In this document: one piece after another, positions 45,451 to 53,760 of the stretch
Layout: each line of letters begins with the position of its first letter
Position numbering within the stretch: the stretch's first letter is position 1
Assembly: GCA_937907395.1 (NCBI GenBank)
Contig: CALCII010000011.1
Location: 558,001 to 622,000, forward strand
Origin: an uncultured Chitinophagaceae bacterium
GTDB taxonomy: Bacteria > Bacteroidota > Bacteroidia > Chitinophagales > Chitinophagaceae
Length of the DNA: 64,000 nucleotides
Direction of reading: 5' to 3'
Program-made: the position numbers and the translations under genes
The notes under the pieces: model-generated
Database searches by the model: none
What the model was told of the DNA's origin: nothing
The model's input: only the letters and a program-made list of their open reading frames with translations

Positions 45451-47306
45451 CAATCGGCATTGAAAACAGGTTTTTCTTTTTCTTCCCATTCCGGCTGTTC
45501 GTTTTTCAGGAACAAACAGTTTTCAATTACTAATGCATCCATTTCTGTGCGCATGAAACATTGGTAGGCCTCTTCTGGTGTGCATACAACCGGTTCACCC
45601 CGCACATTAAAGCTGGTATTCACTAAAACATAGGTTCCGGTTTGTTCCCCAAAACTCTGCAATAAATCATGAAATGCTTTATTTGTTTCTGCATGTACCG
45701 TTTGAATACGTGCGCTGTAATCAATATGTGTAATGGCTGGTAAACTGCTTCGCTGGAAATATAATTTTTCGTTCAACGATAACTGATGATAATTGCCGGG
45801 CACAGGATTCCAGAGCGATTGTTTTACCGGTTGCACCAGCAACATATAGGGTGAATCAGTTTTAATATCGAAGTAGTCTTTTGCTTTTTCTGCAACAACG
45901 GCAGGAGCAAAGGGACGAAACCCTTCTCTGAATTTGATTTTCAGATTCAGTTTCTTTTGCATCTCCGGGTTTCTTGGATCGGCAAGAATACTGCGGTTGC
46001 CCAAAGCACGTGGACCAAATTCCATCCGTCCCTGGAACCAACCCACCACCATTCCATCTTTCAACAATTGGGCAGTTTGTGTATTCAACAGTGTGCGGTT
46101 TGGAAATAGTTTATATACCGGGTGATAATCTGCCAGTTTATTTATGATGTCATCAGTAGTAAAAGAAGGGCCTAAATAGGCGCCTTTCATGCCATCACTA
46201 TCGGTAACAGGTAAACGTTCTTTTTCAAAGTACAAATGATGGGCTGCCAGTGCTGCGCCAACCGAACCGCCTGCATCGCCACCCGCCGGTTGAATAAAAA
46301 TCTCATCAAATAATTGTTGTTGCTGCAGTTTGCCATTGGCTACACAGTTGAGCGCTACACCACCCGATAAACAAATCTTGTTACTGCCGGAGAGATCCTT
46401 CGCATGTTGCGCCAGTTTCAAAACAATTTCTTCGGTAACCATTTGAATGGCTAATGCAAGATTGCAGTGTTCCTGTTTTAATGCTTCTTCTGCTTCTCTC
46501 CGTTTGAACCCAAACAGTTTTTCAAAGGCAGCATCTTTTACCATTCGTAAACCAACAGCATAGTTGAAATAATCCTGGTTGAGGTGAATGGAGCCATCGT
46601 TGAAAATGGTAACAAGTTCTTTTTTTATAATAGCAGCAAACTGTTTTGTTTGTGCATCATCCGGATTGCCATAAGGCGCTAACCCCATCAATTTATATTC
46701 TCCGCTGTTCACTTTAAAACCAAGGTAATAAGTGAACGCAGAATACAACAACCCAACAGAATCAGGGAAGTTCAGCTGCTTCAGTATCTCAATCGTTCTT
46801 CCGTTTCCTTTGCAAATAGTGGTAGTGGCCCATTCGCCCACGCCATCAATAGTAAGAATGGCGGCTTCTTCAAAAGGAGAAGGATAAAAAGCAGAAGCAG
46901 CATGGCTTAAATGATGCTCAGGAAATAAGAGGTTTAATTTCTTTTTGTTGTACTTCTGAATCTTTTTCAGTTCATCACGGATTACTTTTTTCAGAAATAA
47001 TTTTTCATTTACCCACACCGGCATAGCCATCAGGAAGGAAACAAAACCTTTTGGGGCAAATGCGTAATAGGTCTCTAACAGCCGCTCAAATTTTAATAAG
47101 GGCTTATCGTAGAATACAACGGCTTCCAGTTGGTCGATGGTGATGTTGCATTCGTTCAAACAATAAGCAATGGCATATGTGGGGAACGATGGATCGTGTT
47201 TTTTCCGGGTAAACCGCTCTTCCTGAGCTGCGGCCAGTATCTCTCCGTCTTTGATGATGGCTGCGGCCGAGTCGTGATAGAATGCAGAAATACCAAGGAT
47301 GTACAT
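45450..47306 (-). CDS. SxtI/NodU-type O-carbamoyltransferase
   Basis: 618 residues, full length. The N-terminal Kae1-like domain opens MYILGISAFYHDSAAAII, has the metal-binding HHLSH (131-135), ILTIDGVGEWATT (150-162), CLSGGVALNCVANGKL (312-326) and GGDAGGSVGAAL (342-352). The C-terminal YrdC-like domain carries GRMEFGPRALGNRSILADPR (426-445), which in TobZ-like enzymes forms the carbamoyl-adenylate channel. It uses carbamoyl phosphate and ATP to carbamoylate a hydroxyl group, probably on an envelope sugar. It is flanked by both halves of carbamoyl-phosphate synthase. Confidence 0.93.
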   Translation of the reverse strand: MYILGISAFYHDSAAAIIKDGEILAAAQEERFTRKKHDPSFPTYAIAYCLNECNITIDQLEAVVFYDKPLLKFERLLETYYAFAPKGFVSFLMAMPVWVNEKLFLKKVIRDELKKIQKYNKKKLNLLFPEHHLSHAASAFYPSPFEEAAILTIDGVGEWATTTICKGNGRTIEILKQLNFPDSVGLLYSAFTYYLGFKVNSGEYKLMGLAPYGNPDDAQTKQFAAIIKKELVTIFNDGSIHLNQDYFNYAVGLRMVKDAAFEKLFGFKRREAEEALKQEHCNLALAIQMVTEEIVLKLAQHAKDLSGSNKICLSGGVALNCVANGKLQQQQLFDEIFIQPAGGDAGGSVGAALAAHHLYFEKERLPVTDSDGMKGAYLGPSFTTDDIINKLADYHPVYKLFPNRTLLNTQTAQLLKDGMVVGWFQGRMEFGPRALGNRSILADPRNPEMQKKLNLKIKFREGFRPFAPAVVAEKAKDYFDIKTDSPYMLLVQPVKQSLWNPVPGNYHQLSLNEKLYFQRSSLPAITHIDYSARIQTVHAETNKAFHDLLQSFGEQTGTYVLVNTSFNVRGEPVVCTPEEAYQCFMRTEMDALVIENCLFLKNEQPEWEEKEKPVFNAD

Positions 47307-47341
47307 AACTGCAAAATACTTGATTTATGGCAGAGCTGTTG

Positions 47342-48886
47342 TTATTCCTCGTCGGATAACAAAGTTTGTGTTTTGTTTTTCTGTGGCACCAGTAACGGCA
47401 GTTGTGCACCGGCATATTTGTTAAGCAATATGCGAAAGGTATTTACAGAATACAGGGAGTTCGACAATAAATGATAATCCTTGTCGGGGAAGTAAACCGC
47501 ATTAAAAATGGAATACTTGATTGAATCAGGCACTGGATGTTTCGGGCTTCCACGGTATCCATGATCTGCCTGTATGATGATGACCGCATTTCCATTACTT
47601 CTCTCTTGTATTCCCTTTGCCAGCTTCAGGATAAAATGCCTTGCTGCGCCAAGGTTGGTCATATACGCCTGGTGTGTATTTTGTTTGTAGTTCTGTTCTA
47701 TATATCCATCGTCTGTTAAAGGATGGCCGGTGCTATCGAAATACACCGGTAAATGTGGCAGCGAAAAATGTGCATATACAAAAGCAGGTGCAGTGCGTTT
47801 TCGTGCGGCTGCATTCAGTAATTCATTACAATTTTCTTCCACCTTGTTTTGAAACCGTACCAGTTTTGTTTTCAGTGCCGGACTGTTTTTCATGAGTTGC
47901 GGATACCGGTCGTTGATGATGCCCATCACCTGCAGTTGAATCCGTTCGGAGAAGGTTTGATTTAAAACAATCTGTTCAAATTTTCCGAAACGTTCTATTT
48001 TATCAGGGGTTACTTTTTCATCGTTATACAGTTTGTACCCGGCTGTATTGATGATCTCATAACCATTTTCTTTCAGGTAAGGGATGAATTGATTTTGTGC
48101 CAGGTTGTATAAGGCCATCTGGTAGCCCACCATCTCTGCTTTTTTGTTTTGTTTTTCTTTAAACGGAGAACCTCTGAACACAGAAGCCAAAGCAACAGCT
48201 GTATAGTAATAAGCACTGCTGGCACTATCGCTCACAAAAAACGATTGATTGCGCAGCGAAAGATCCAATGTTGAATTGTTGTACCGGAGAAAAGATGCGG
48301 CTTCTTTGGCCGATGTTTGCTCGTCGAATATGATATAAAAAATATCCGGCTTCTCTTTCATGGCAGTGGCGGGCAACTGTGGTTCCTCTGCTGATGTAAG
48401 TAGTTGCAAATGATCGGCCGTGCCATTGATTTTATGGTAGGCATAAACGCCACCTTCATAAACCAGAAGTACACTAACGAGTAAAATGATGAATCCGGGT
48501 AAACGGCTTTTTTCAAAGTTGAATCGTTTGGCAAAAATGAAAATGATTGATAGAAAAGCGATCATTAACCCAAGTATGACTGAAATCTTTGTCAGGAAAA
48601 AAAGAATCTTAGTTGTGCCGAAGAATTTTATAATAGGGCTGTAGAAAAAGAAAAGAATCAAAATAACCAGGCTCCATACCGCTGCTGTCCGTTCTTTGGA
48701 TCTGTACCGCAGCCACAGGGCACCATAGGTGAGCAAGGGAAATAACAGCCAGAAGAAAACATATCCTTTCAGTTTTGAAAAATCAACCACATGGTGATAC
48801 AGGAAAAAATTATGCAGGATAAAATAAACCGGCACCAGTAAGAGAAACCAGGCTTTGGTAACAAATGCTTTGATAAATCCGGCCAT
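47342..48886 (-). CDS. Membrane-anchored sulfatase/phosphotransferase-fold protein, copy 2
   Basis: 514 residues. About four N-terminal helices, then an alkaline-phosphatase-superfamily domain with PDIFYIIFDEQTSA, SSAYYYTAVALASVF, FVYAHFSLPHLPVYF and IIQADHGYRGS. It is a diverged paralogue of 42755-44308 with the same landmarks. It lies 35 bases upstream of the carbamoyltransferase on the same strand, so it is probably the first gene of the carbamoyltransferase-SGNH operon. Substrate unknown. Confidence 0.82.
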   Translation of the reverse strand: MAGFIKAFVTKAWFLLLVPVYFILHNFFLYHHVVDFSKLKGYVFFWLLFPLLTYGALWLRYRSKERTAAVWSLVILILFFFYSPIIKFFGTTKILFFLTKISVILGLMIAFLSIIFIFAKRFNFEKSRLPGFIILLVSVLLVYEGGVYAYHKINGTADHLQLLTSAEEPQLPATAMKEKPDIFYIIFDEQTSAKEAASFLRYNNSTLDLSLRNQSFFVSDSASSAYYYTAVALASVFRGSPFKEKQNKKAEMVGYQMALYNLAQNQFIPYLKENGYEIINTAGYKLYNDEKVTPDKIERFGKFEQIVLNQTFSERIQLQVMGIINDRYPQLMKNSPALKTKLVRFQNKVEENCNELLNAAARKRTAPAFVYAHFSLPHLPVYFDSTGHPLTDDGYIEQNYKQNTHQAYMTNLGAARHFILKLAKGIQERSNGNAVIIIQADHGYRGSPKHPVPDSIKYSIFNAVYFPDKDYHLLSNSLYSVNTFRILLNKYAGAQLPLLVPQKNKTQTLLSDEE

Positions 48887-48926
48887 TCGGTTGATAGAAT
48901 TGGATGTTGGTTGAAGCTATAAAAGT

Positions 48927-48970
48927 AAAGCTTCTGCCCGGCATCAATACAACAGCCCGGCAGAAGCTTT
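48927..48970. terminator. Hairpin after the carB N-terminal gene
   Basis: AAAGCTTCTGCC (48927-48938) and GGCAGAAGCTTT (48959-48970) form a 12-bp stem with a 20-base partly paired loop, T-rich on both sides. It separates carB-N from the island, so the halves are not one transcript. Confidence 0.75.
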
Positions 48971-48988
48971 TTTATTCTTTGGATTTCT

Positions 48989-50632
48989 TTATTCGAATGT
49001 GCTGTAGAAATAAGGTGTTTTGGCTTCAAACTCTGCACTGCAGGTATCCACCATTTTGTAAACACGTGTAATGCCCCACTGCTTCCGCTTTTCATACAGT
49101 TCATCTTCCGATGCATCTTCTTTCATAATGCGGCAGATCTGCTCATCACCGAAGCCCATACGTTTGGCTTCACGCAGCAATGCTTCGGGCAATGTGTTCA
49201 TATCATACTTCGCCAGTTCTTTTTCCATATTTACAATATCCTGTATCTGGTAAATGAACCAACGGTCAATTTTGGTGGCATCCACAATTGTCTTCACACT
49301 CACACCTGCCATCAATGCGTCTTTGATACGGAAGATGCGGTCCCATTTCGGAACCTTGATGTACTCAATCAGTTCTTCGGCATGCTTGAGGCTTTGTCCG
49401 TAGTAGCCTAATCCAACGGCATTGTTCTCCAGGCTCTGACAAGCTTTTTGTACTGCTTCGGTAAAGCTGCGGCCAATGGCCATCACTTCACCCACACTCT
49501 TCATCTGTAAACCCAAACGATCATCGGCTCCTTTGAATTTATCAAAATTCCAGCGGGGCATTTTTACAATCACATAGTCCAGCGCCGGTTCAAAATAAGC
49601 CGATGTGGTTTGTGTGATTTGATTCTTTAATTCATCCAGTGTATAACCAATAGCCAGTTTGGCTGCAATTTTTGCAATGGGATAACCGGTTGCCTTACTG
49701 GCCAATGCAGAGGAGCGGCTCACACGGGGATTGATTTCAACCGAAATGATTTCTTCGTTTTCCGGATTGAGTGCAAACTGTACGTTACAACCGCCGGCGA
49801 AATTGCCCAGTGAGCGCATCATTTTAATGGCCATGTTGCGCATGTTCTGGAAGGCTGTATCGCTGAGTGTCATGGCCGGAGCAACCGTAATGCTGTCGCC
49901 GGTATGCACACCCATGGGATCAAAGTTCTCAACGGTACAAATGATCACCACATTATCATTCTTATCACGCAGTAATTCCAGTTCATATTCTTTCCAGCCC
50001 AGCAATGCTTTTTCAACCAGCACTTCATGAATGGGACTGGCCTGCAAACCTCTTTCCAGCGCCGGTTCCAGTTCTTCTTTTGTATTCACAAATCCGCCGC
50101 CGGTACCGCCCAGGGTAAACGAAGGACGGATTACCAATGGAATACCGATCTGTTGTGCAAATTCTTTTCCCTCGAGCAATGAGTTGGCTACTTTGGAAGG
50201 CGCCACACCCACACCAATCTGGATCATGAGCTGACGAAACTTCTCACGGTCTTCTGCTGTATCAATTGCTTTCACATCCACGCCAATCAGCCGAACGCCA
50301 AATTTTTCCCAAACGCCCAGTTCATCGGCTTCCTTACAAAGGTTGAGTGCTGTTTGTCCGCCCATGGTTGGCAACACGGCATCAATCTGGTTTTCTTCCA
50401 GGATCTGCTCAATGCTTTCAACGGTGAGTGGTAACAGGTATACTTTATCAGCCATCATCGGATCGGTCATGATCGTGGCAGGATTGCTGTTGATAAGAAT
50501 CACTTTGATCCCTTCTTCACGCAGACTGCGGGCTGCCTGTGAGCCGGAATAGTCAAATTCGCAGGCCTGGCCAATGATAATGGGACCGCTGCCGATAATG
50601 AGAACCGATTGAATGGAATTGTCTTTTGGCAT
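48989..50632 (-). CDS. carB: Carbamoyl-phosphate synthase large subunit, N-terminal half (separate gene)
   Basis: 547 residues covering the carboxyphosphate ATP-grasp unit and the oligomerisation domain. Intact features include SVLIIGSGPIIIGQACEFDY, IPLVIRPSFTLGGTGGGFVN and ISVEINPRVSRSSALASK. The last residues, AKTPYFYSTFE followed directly by TAA, correspond to about E. coli residue 550, exactly at the linker to the second half. All catalytic motifs of this half are kept, so it is not a decayed pseudogene. The C-terminal half is at 38127-39320. No carA is in the window. Confidence 0.95.
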   Translation of the reverse strand: MPKDNSIQSVLIIGSGPIIIGQACEFDYSGSQAARSLREEGIKVILINSNPATIMTDPMMADKVYLLPLTVESIEQILEENQIDAVLPTMGGQTALNLCKEADELGVWEKFGVRLIGVDVKAIDTAEDREKFRQLMIQIGVGVAPSKVANSLLEGKEFAQQIGIPLVIRPSFTLGGTGGGFVNTKEELEPALERGLQASPIHEVLVEKALLGWKEYELELLRDKNDNVVIICTVENFDPMGVHTGDSITVAPAMTLSDTAFQNMRNMAIKMMRSLGNFAGGCNVQFALNPENEEIISVEINPRVSRSSALASKATGYPIAKIAAKLAIGYTLDELKNQITQTTSAYFEPALDYVIVKMPRWNFDKFKGADDRLGLQMKSVGEVMAIGRSFTEAVQKACQSLENNAVGLGYYGQSLKHAEELIEYIKVPKWDRIFRIKDALMAGVSVKTIVDATKIDRWFIYQIQDIVNMEKELAKYDMNTLPEALLREAKRMGFGDEQICRIMKEDASEDELYEKRKQWGITRVYKMVDTCSAEFEAKTPYFYSTFE

Positions 50633-50648
50633 GGTGGGAATTTGACCG

Positions 50649-50656
50649 CAAAAGTA
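50649..50656 (-). promoter_or_regulatory. Putative -7 promoter box of the carB N-terminal gene
   Basis: TACTTTTG on the minus strand, 16 bases before the ATG at 50632; no clear -33. Confidence 0.45.
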
Positions 50657-50780
50657 TTGGATTGAGCGGGAATGACGAAGCGATTTTTTGAGAACAATTG
50701 TTCGTGAAATGTGAAAGATTTATTGTCCTAACCTGCTGTTAAACGAAACGCCTTCCGGCAGTAAAAGAATCCTTCTTCCT

Positions 50781-50788
50781 TATTTTTG
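50781..50788 (+). promoter_or_regulatory. Putative -7 promoter box of the M23 peptidase gene
   Basis: TATTTTTG, ending 4 bases before the ATG at 50793. Confidence 0.5.
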
Positions 50789-50792
50789 CCAC

Positions 50793-52496
50793 ATGCGCAA
50801 ACCCATTATCATTTTTTACTTTTTACTTTTTACTTTTTCCACTCAGGCACAGTTGTTTCCGCCTTTGAACTATCCGTCTGATTATTTCCGTTATCCTTTA
50901 GATATTCCTTTAAAACTCAACGCCAATTTCGGAGAAATGCGTCCCAACCATTTTCATATGGGATTGGATCTGTTTACAGAGCGCAGGGAAAATCTTCCGG
51001 TATATGCCCCTGCCGATGGATGGATTTCGAAAATCAAGATCGATCCCAAAGGGTTTGGAAATGCAATCTATGTGAGCCATCCAAACGGTTATACTACGTT
51101 GTATGCGCACATGAATACGTTTCCGCCACAAACCGCCGAAGCGATCAAGGAAGGGCAATATGCCAAACAAAGCTGGAAGGGTGAAGTGGTGTTTGAGAGA
51201 AATCAGTTCCCTGTAAAGAATGGACAGTTCATTGGTTACAGTGGCAATACAGGTGCTTCTGCTGGTCCGCATGTGCATTATGAAATCCGCCGTACGGATG
51301 ATGATGCCTGTTTAAATGCATTATTGTTTCACAGAGTCTATGATGTAACACCTCCCGATGTATCACGCATTGCTGTATATGATCGTAACATCAGTACTTA
51401 TGAACAAACACCACGTATCATAGGGGTAACACATAGCGGCGGTGTGCATAGTATTCCCGGCGGAGTGCTAACGGTGAACAGTAGCCGAGTAAGCCTGGCG
51501 CTGGTGGCTAGTGATCGTATCACCGGTGTTCCCAACAGCAATGGTATTTTTGAAGCAGTGGTGTATGTGGATGATGAACCTGTGAGTGGCTTCCGGATTG
51601 ATGGAGTGGATTACCTGCAAACACGATACCTCAATGCACATATTGATTACCGCATCAAGACAAATGGTGGTTCTTTCTTTCAGCATTTATCGCCCTTGCC
51701 CGGCGACCGTTTGCCCATCTATTATAAAAAAGACGATGGGTTGATTCATCTGGATGACACCACCACACATGAAGTGAAAATTGTGGTGAAGGATGCAAAT
51801 AATAATTCAACCATTGTAAAGTTTAGCATCAAACGTGCAGCAGTAGTGGCACCGGTGGCGAATATGCAGAAAGACAGTCGCTATATGTTACCCAACCAGA
51901 TCAATGTGTTTGAACGGGAGGATATACAACTGGTGAGTACTGAAAAAAGTTTTTACGATGCGTTCCGTTTCAATTACAATTATAAAACAAGTGCAACAGC
52001 TTATTCCAATATTCATGTGATGCACACACCCTTGATTCCGGTGCATGATTCCATGACTTTTCGCATTAAACCCAATCGTCCCATTCCCGAAAGCGGAAAG
52101 AACCGGGTGATTATGATTAAAACAGCTCGTGGTAAAACAGTGATTGAAAGGGCTGCGTTGGTAAAAGGTTGGTATGAAGCAAGGTTCCGTGAGTTTGGTG
52201 AGTTTTGGCTGGAAGTGGATGAAGTGCCTCCTGTGGTTGCTGTTAGCGGTGTGGCCGAAGGTGGAAGTATTGGTGCCGGTGCTGTGATCACCTGCACGGT
52301 GAACGACAACAAAAAAGAGATTTACAGTTTCCGTGCAGAGCTGGATGGGGAGTGGTTATTGTTTAGCGGACTGGGGCCAGTATATCGTTATAAAGTAGAT
52401 GAGCATTGTCCGCCCGGCGAACATGAATTAAAAATCACTGCCGAAGATGAAGCGGGCAATGTAACACAACGGATCATTCGCTTTACAAGAAGGTGA
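50793..52496 (+). CDS. Secreted M23-family (LytM) metallopeptidase
   Basis: 567 residues with a signal peptide (FYFLLFTFSTQAQ). The LytM domain occupies about 45-190: HMGLDLF supplies the first His and Asp of the zinc site and GPHVHYEI the HxH. The rest is a long beta-rich region, including Ig-like stretches near the end (AELDGEWLLFSG, ITAEDEAGNVTQR). Likely a peptidoglycan endopeptidase in the periplasm or at the surface. Single gene, divergent from carB-N. Confidence 0.9.
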   Translation: MRKPIIIFYFLLFTFSTQAQLFPPLNYPSDYFRYPLDIPLKLNANFGEMRPNHFHMGLDLFTERRENLPVYAPADGWISKIKIDPKGFGNAIYVSHPNGYTTLYAHMNTFPPQTAEAIKEGQYAKQSWKGEVVFERNQFPVKNGQFIGYSGNTGASAGPHVHYEIRRTDDDACLNALLFHRVYDVTPPDVSRIAVYDRNISTYEQTPRIIGVTHSGGVHSIPGGVLTVNSSRVSLALVASDRITGVPNSNGIFEAVVYVDDEPVSGFRIDGVDYLQTRYLNAHIDYRIKTNGGSFFQHLSPLPGDRLPIYYKKDDGLIHLDDTTTHEVKIVVKDANNNSTIVKFSIKRAAVVAPVANMQKDSRYMLPNQINVFEREDIQLVSTEKSFYDAFRFNYNYKTSATAYSNIHVMHTPLIPVHDSMTFRIKPNRPIPESGKNRVIMIKTARGKTVIERAALVKGWYEARFREFGEFWLEVDEVPPVVAVSGVAEGGSIGAGAVITCTVNDNKKEIYSFRAELDGEWLLFSGLGPVYRYKVDEHCPPGEHELKITAEDEAGNVTQRIIRFTRR

Positions 52497-52539
52497 TCAA
52501 CAAAACAACCGGTTAGTTGTTGTATCAAAAAACGAAAGA

Positions 52540-53112
52540 ATGGCAACGAAGAAGAAAGCAGCAAAGAAGGCAGTTAAGAAAGCAGCTCCGAAAAAGAAAT
52601 CCGCCACAGCAAAAAAAGCAGTTAAAAAGGAACCTTTTAAAAACTATGTAACGCATTTGAAAGCAGGTGATCCGGCGCCCGTTTTCCAGGGATTGGATCA
52701 GGATGGAAAAAAGGTTTCGCTTGATGGTTTCAAAGGAAAAAAACTGGCACTCTATTTTTATCCGCAGGATTTAACTCCCACCTGCACCGTACAGGCCTGT
52801 AATCTGCGGGATAACTATTCGGCTTTGAAGAAGAAAGGGATTGAAGTGATTGGAGTGAGTGAAGATGATGCAGCTTCCCACAAAAAATTTGAGGCTAAAA
52901 ACAAACTCCCGTTTCGTTTAATTGCCGATCCATCCCACGAAGTAATCAACGCCTACGATGTGTGGGGCAAGAAACAGTTCATGGGCAAAATTTATGATGG
53001 ACTGGTACGTACCACTTTCCTCATTAATGAAAAAGGAATCATTGATCATATCATAACCCGTCCCACCACCAAAGCACATGCAGAGGAAATACTGGAATTG
53101 TGGGGCTTGTAA
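52540..53112 (+). CDS. Bcp/PrxQ-type peroxiredoxin with histone-H1-like N-terminal tail
   Basis: 190 residues. The first 31 residues are almost only Lys and Ala with a Pro (MATKKKAAKKAVKKAAPKKK and on), like the tails of bacterial H1/Hc1-type proteins. The remainder is a peroxiredoxin Q domain with peroxidatic C82 in the TPTCT motif and a likely resolving C87 five residues later. It reduces hydroperoxides with thioredoxin. The tail suggests binding to DNA or another polyanion, so it may protect the nucleoid; this is inference. Translation starts at ATG 52540; no shorter start would remove the tail without using a non-ATG codon. Confidence 0.88.
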   Translation: MATKKKAAKKAVKKAAPKKKSATAKKAVKKEPFKNYVTHLKAGDPAPVFQGLDQDGKKVSLDGFKGKKLALYFYPQDLTPTCTVQACNLRDNYSALKKKGIEVIGVSEDDAASHKKFEAKNKLPFRLIADPSHEVINAYDVWGKKQFMGKIYDGLVRTTFLINEKGIIDHIITRPTTKAHAEEILELWGL

Positions 53113-53135
53113 GAAAGAGTTTCATCTAAAACGTG

Positions 53136-53711
53136 TTGTCAACTTGAGCTTGTCCCATGTCAGCCTGAGCCTGTCGAAGGCGATGTTTGAAATTGAATCC
53201 TGTCCACTTCGACAAGCTCAGTGTGACAGGTATTTCGTTGAAGTAAATAAATGAATTTCTAACCAAACGTGTTGTCAGCCTGAGCCTGTCGAAGGCGTTT
53301 CAGTATTTATTAAAATTATTCTTTCTATGTCCACTTCGACAAGCTTAGTGTGACAGGTATTTCGTTGAAGTAAATAAATGAATTTCTAACCAAACGTGTT
53401 GTCAGCCTGAGCTTGTCGAAGGCGTTTCGGAATTTATTAAACTATTCTTTCTCTGTCCACTTCGACAAGCTCAGTGTGACAATGAGTTTTCGTTATTGTT
53501 CAAAAGTCGAATTAATACTTAATAATATACTGTCAGCCTGAGCCTGTCGAAGGCGAATTAAGGAAACGTATCATAAATCTTTCTTTGTCCACTTCGACAA
53601 GCTCAGTGTGACAAAGAAAGTATTTCGTTCTTCTGTAAATGAAATCACGTAAACAAAAAACGTACTGACATCCTGAGCCTGTCTGATGTCAGCCTGAGCC
53701 TGTCGAAGGCG
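53136..53711. repeat. REP-like palindromic repeat array
   Basis: Four complete units, each a left arm TGTCAGCCTGAGCCTGTCGA and onward, and an inverted right arm beginning GTCCACTTCGACAAGC: 53158-53182/53202-53228, 53273-53297/53329-53355, 53400-53424/53455-53481, 53531-53555/53587-53613. Degenerate single arms lie at 53136-53153, 53666-53683 and 53687-53711. Each unit can fold into a long hairpin with a 19-31-base loop. Units 2 and 3 lie in a near-identical 127-base tandem duplication (53225-53351 and 53352-53478). No gene is present in this stretch. Confidence 0.9.
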
Positions 53712-53738
53712 TTTCAGAAAAAGAATTAAAAACAAAAA

Positions 53739-53760
53739 ACCCCCGAATTGCTTCGGGGGT
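53739..53760 (-). terminator. Leftward terminator hairpin
   Basis: ACCCCCGAA (53739-53747) and TTCGGGGGT (53752-53760) with a TTGC loop. On the minus strand the stem is followed by TTTTTTG, so it ends leftward transcription, although no leftward gene was found to its right. Confidence 0.75.

Larger units (their letters stand above)
39378..48886. other. Carbamoylation island between the two halves of carB
   Basis: Eight genes lie between carB-C and carB-N: GT-C-like membrane protein, SGNH hydrolase, SxtJ-like, SxtK/DUF5989-like, sulfatase-fold membrane protein (the only plus-strand gene), second SGNH hydrolase, SxtI-like O-carbamoyltransferase, and a second sulfatase-fold protein. Seven are on the carB strand. 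Base composition looks close to the flanks, so if inserted it is old or came from a relative. No recombinase or flanking repeat was seen. Confidence 0.7.

Noticed and set aside
38127..50632. carB halves as a frameshifted pseudogene or sequencing error
   Set aside because: The halves are separated by 9.7 kb with intact genes, each has its own start and stop at the domain boundary, and all motifs are conserved. Misassembly remains possible and is listed as a test.
53136..53711. CRISPR array
   Set aside because: Repeats are inverted arms of hairpins, spacing varies, the sequence between them is itself partly duplicated, and no cas gene is present.
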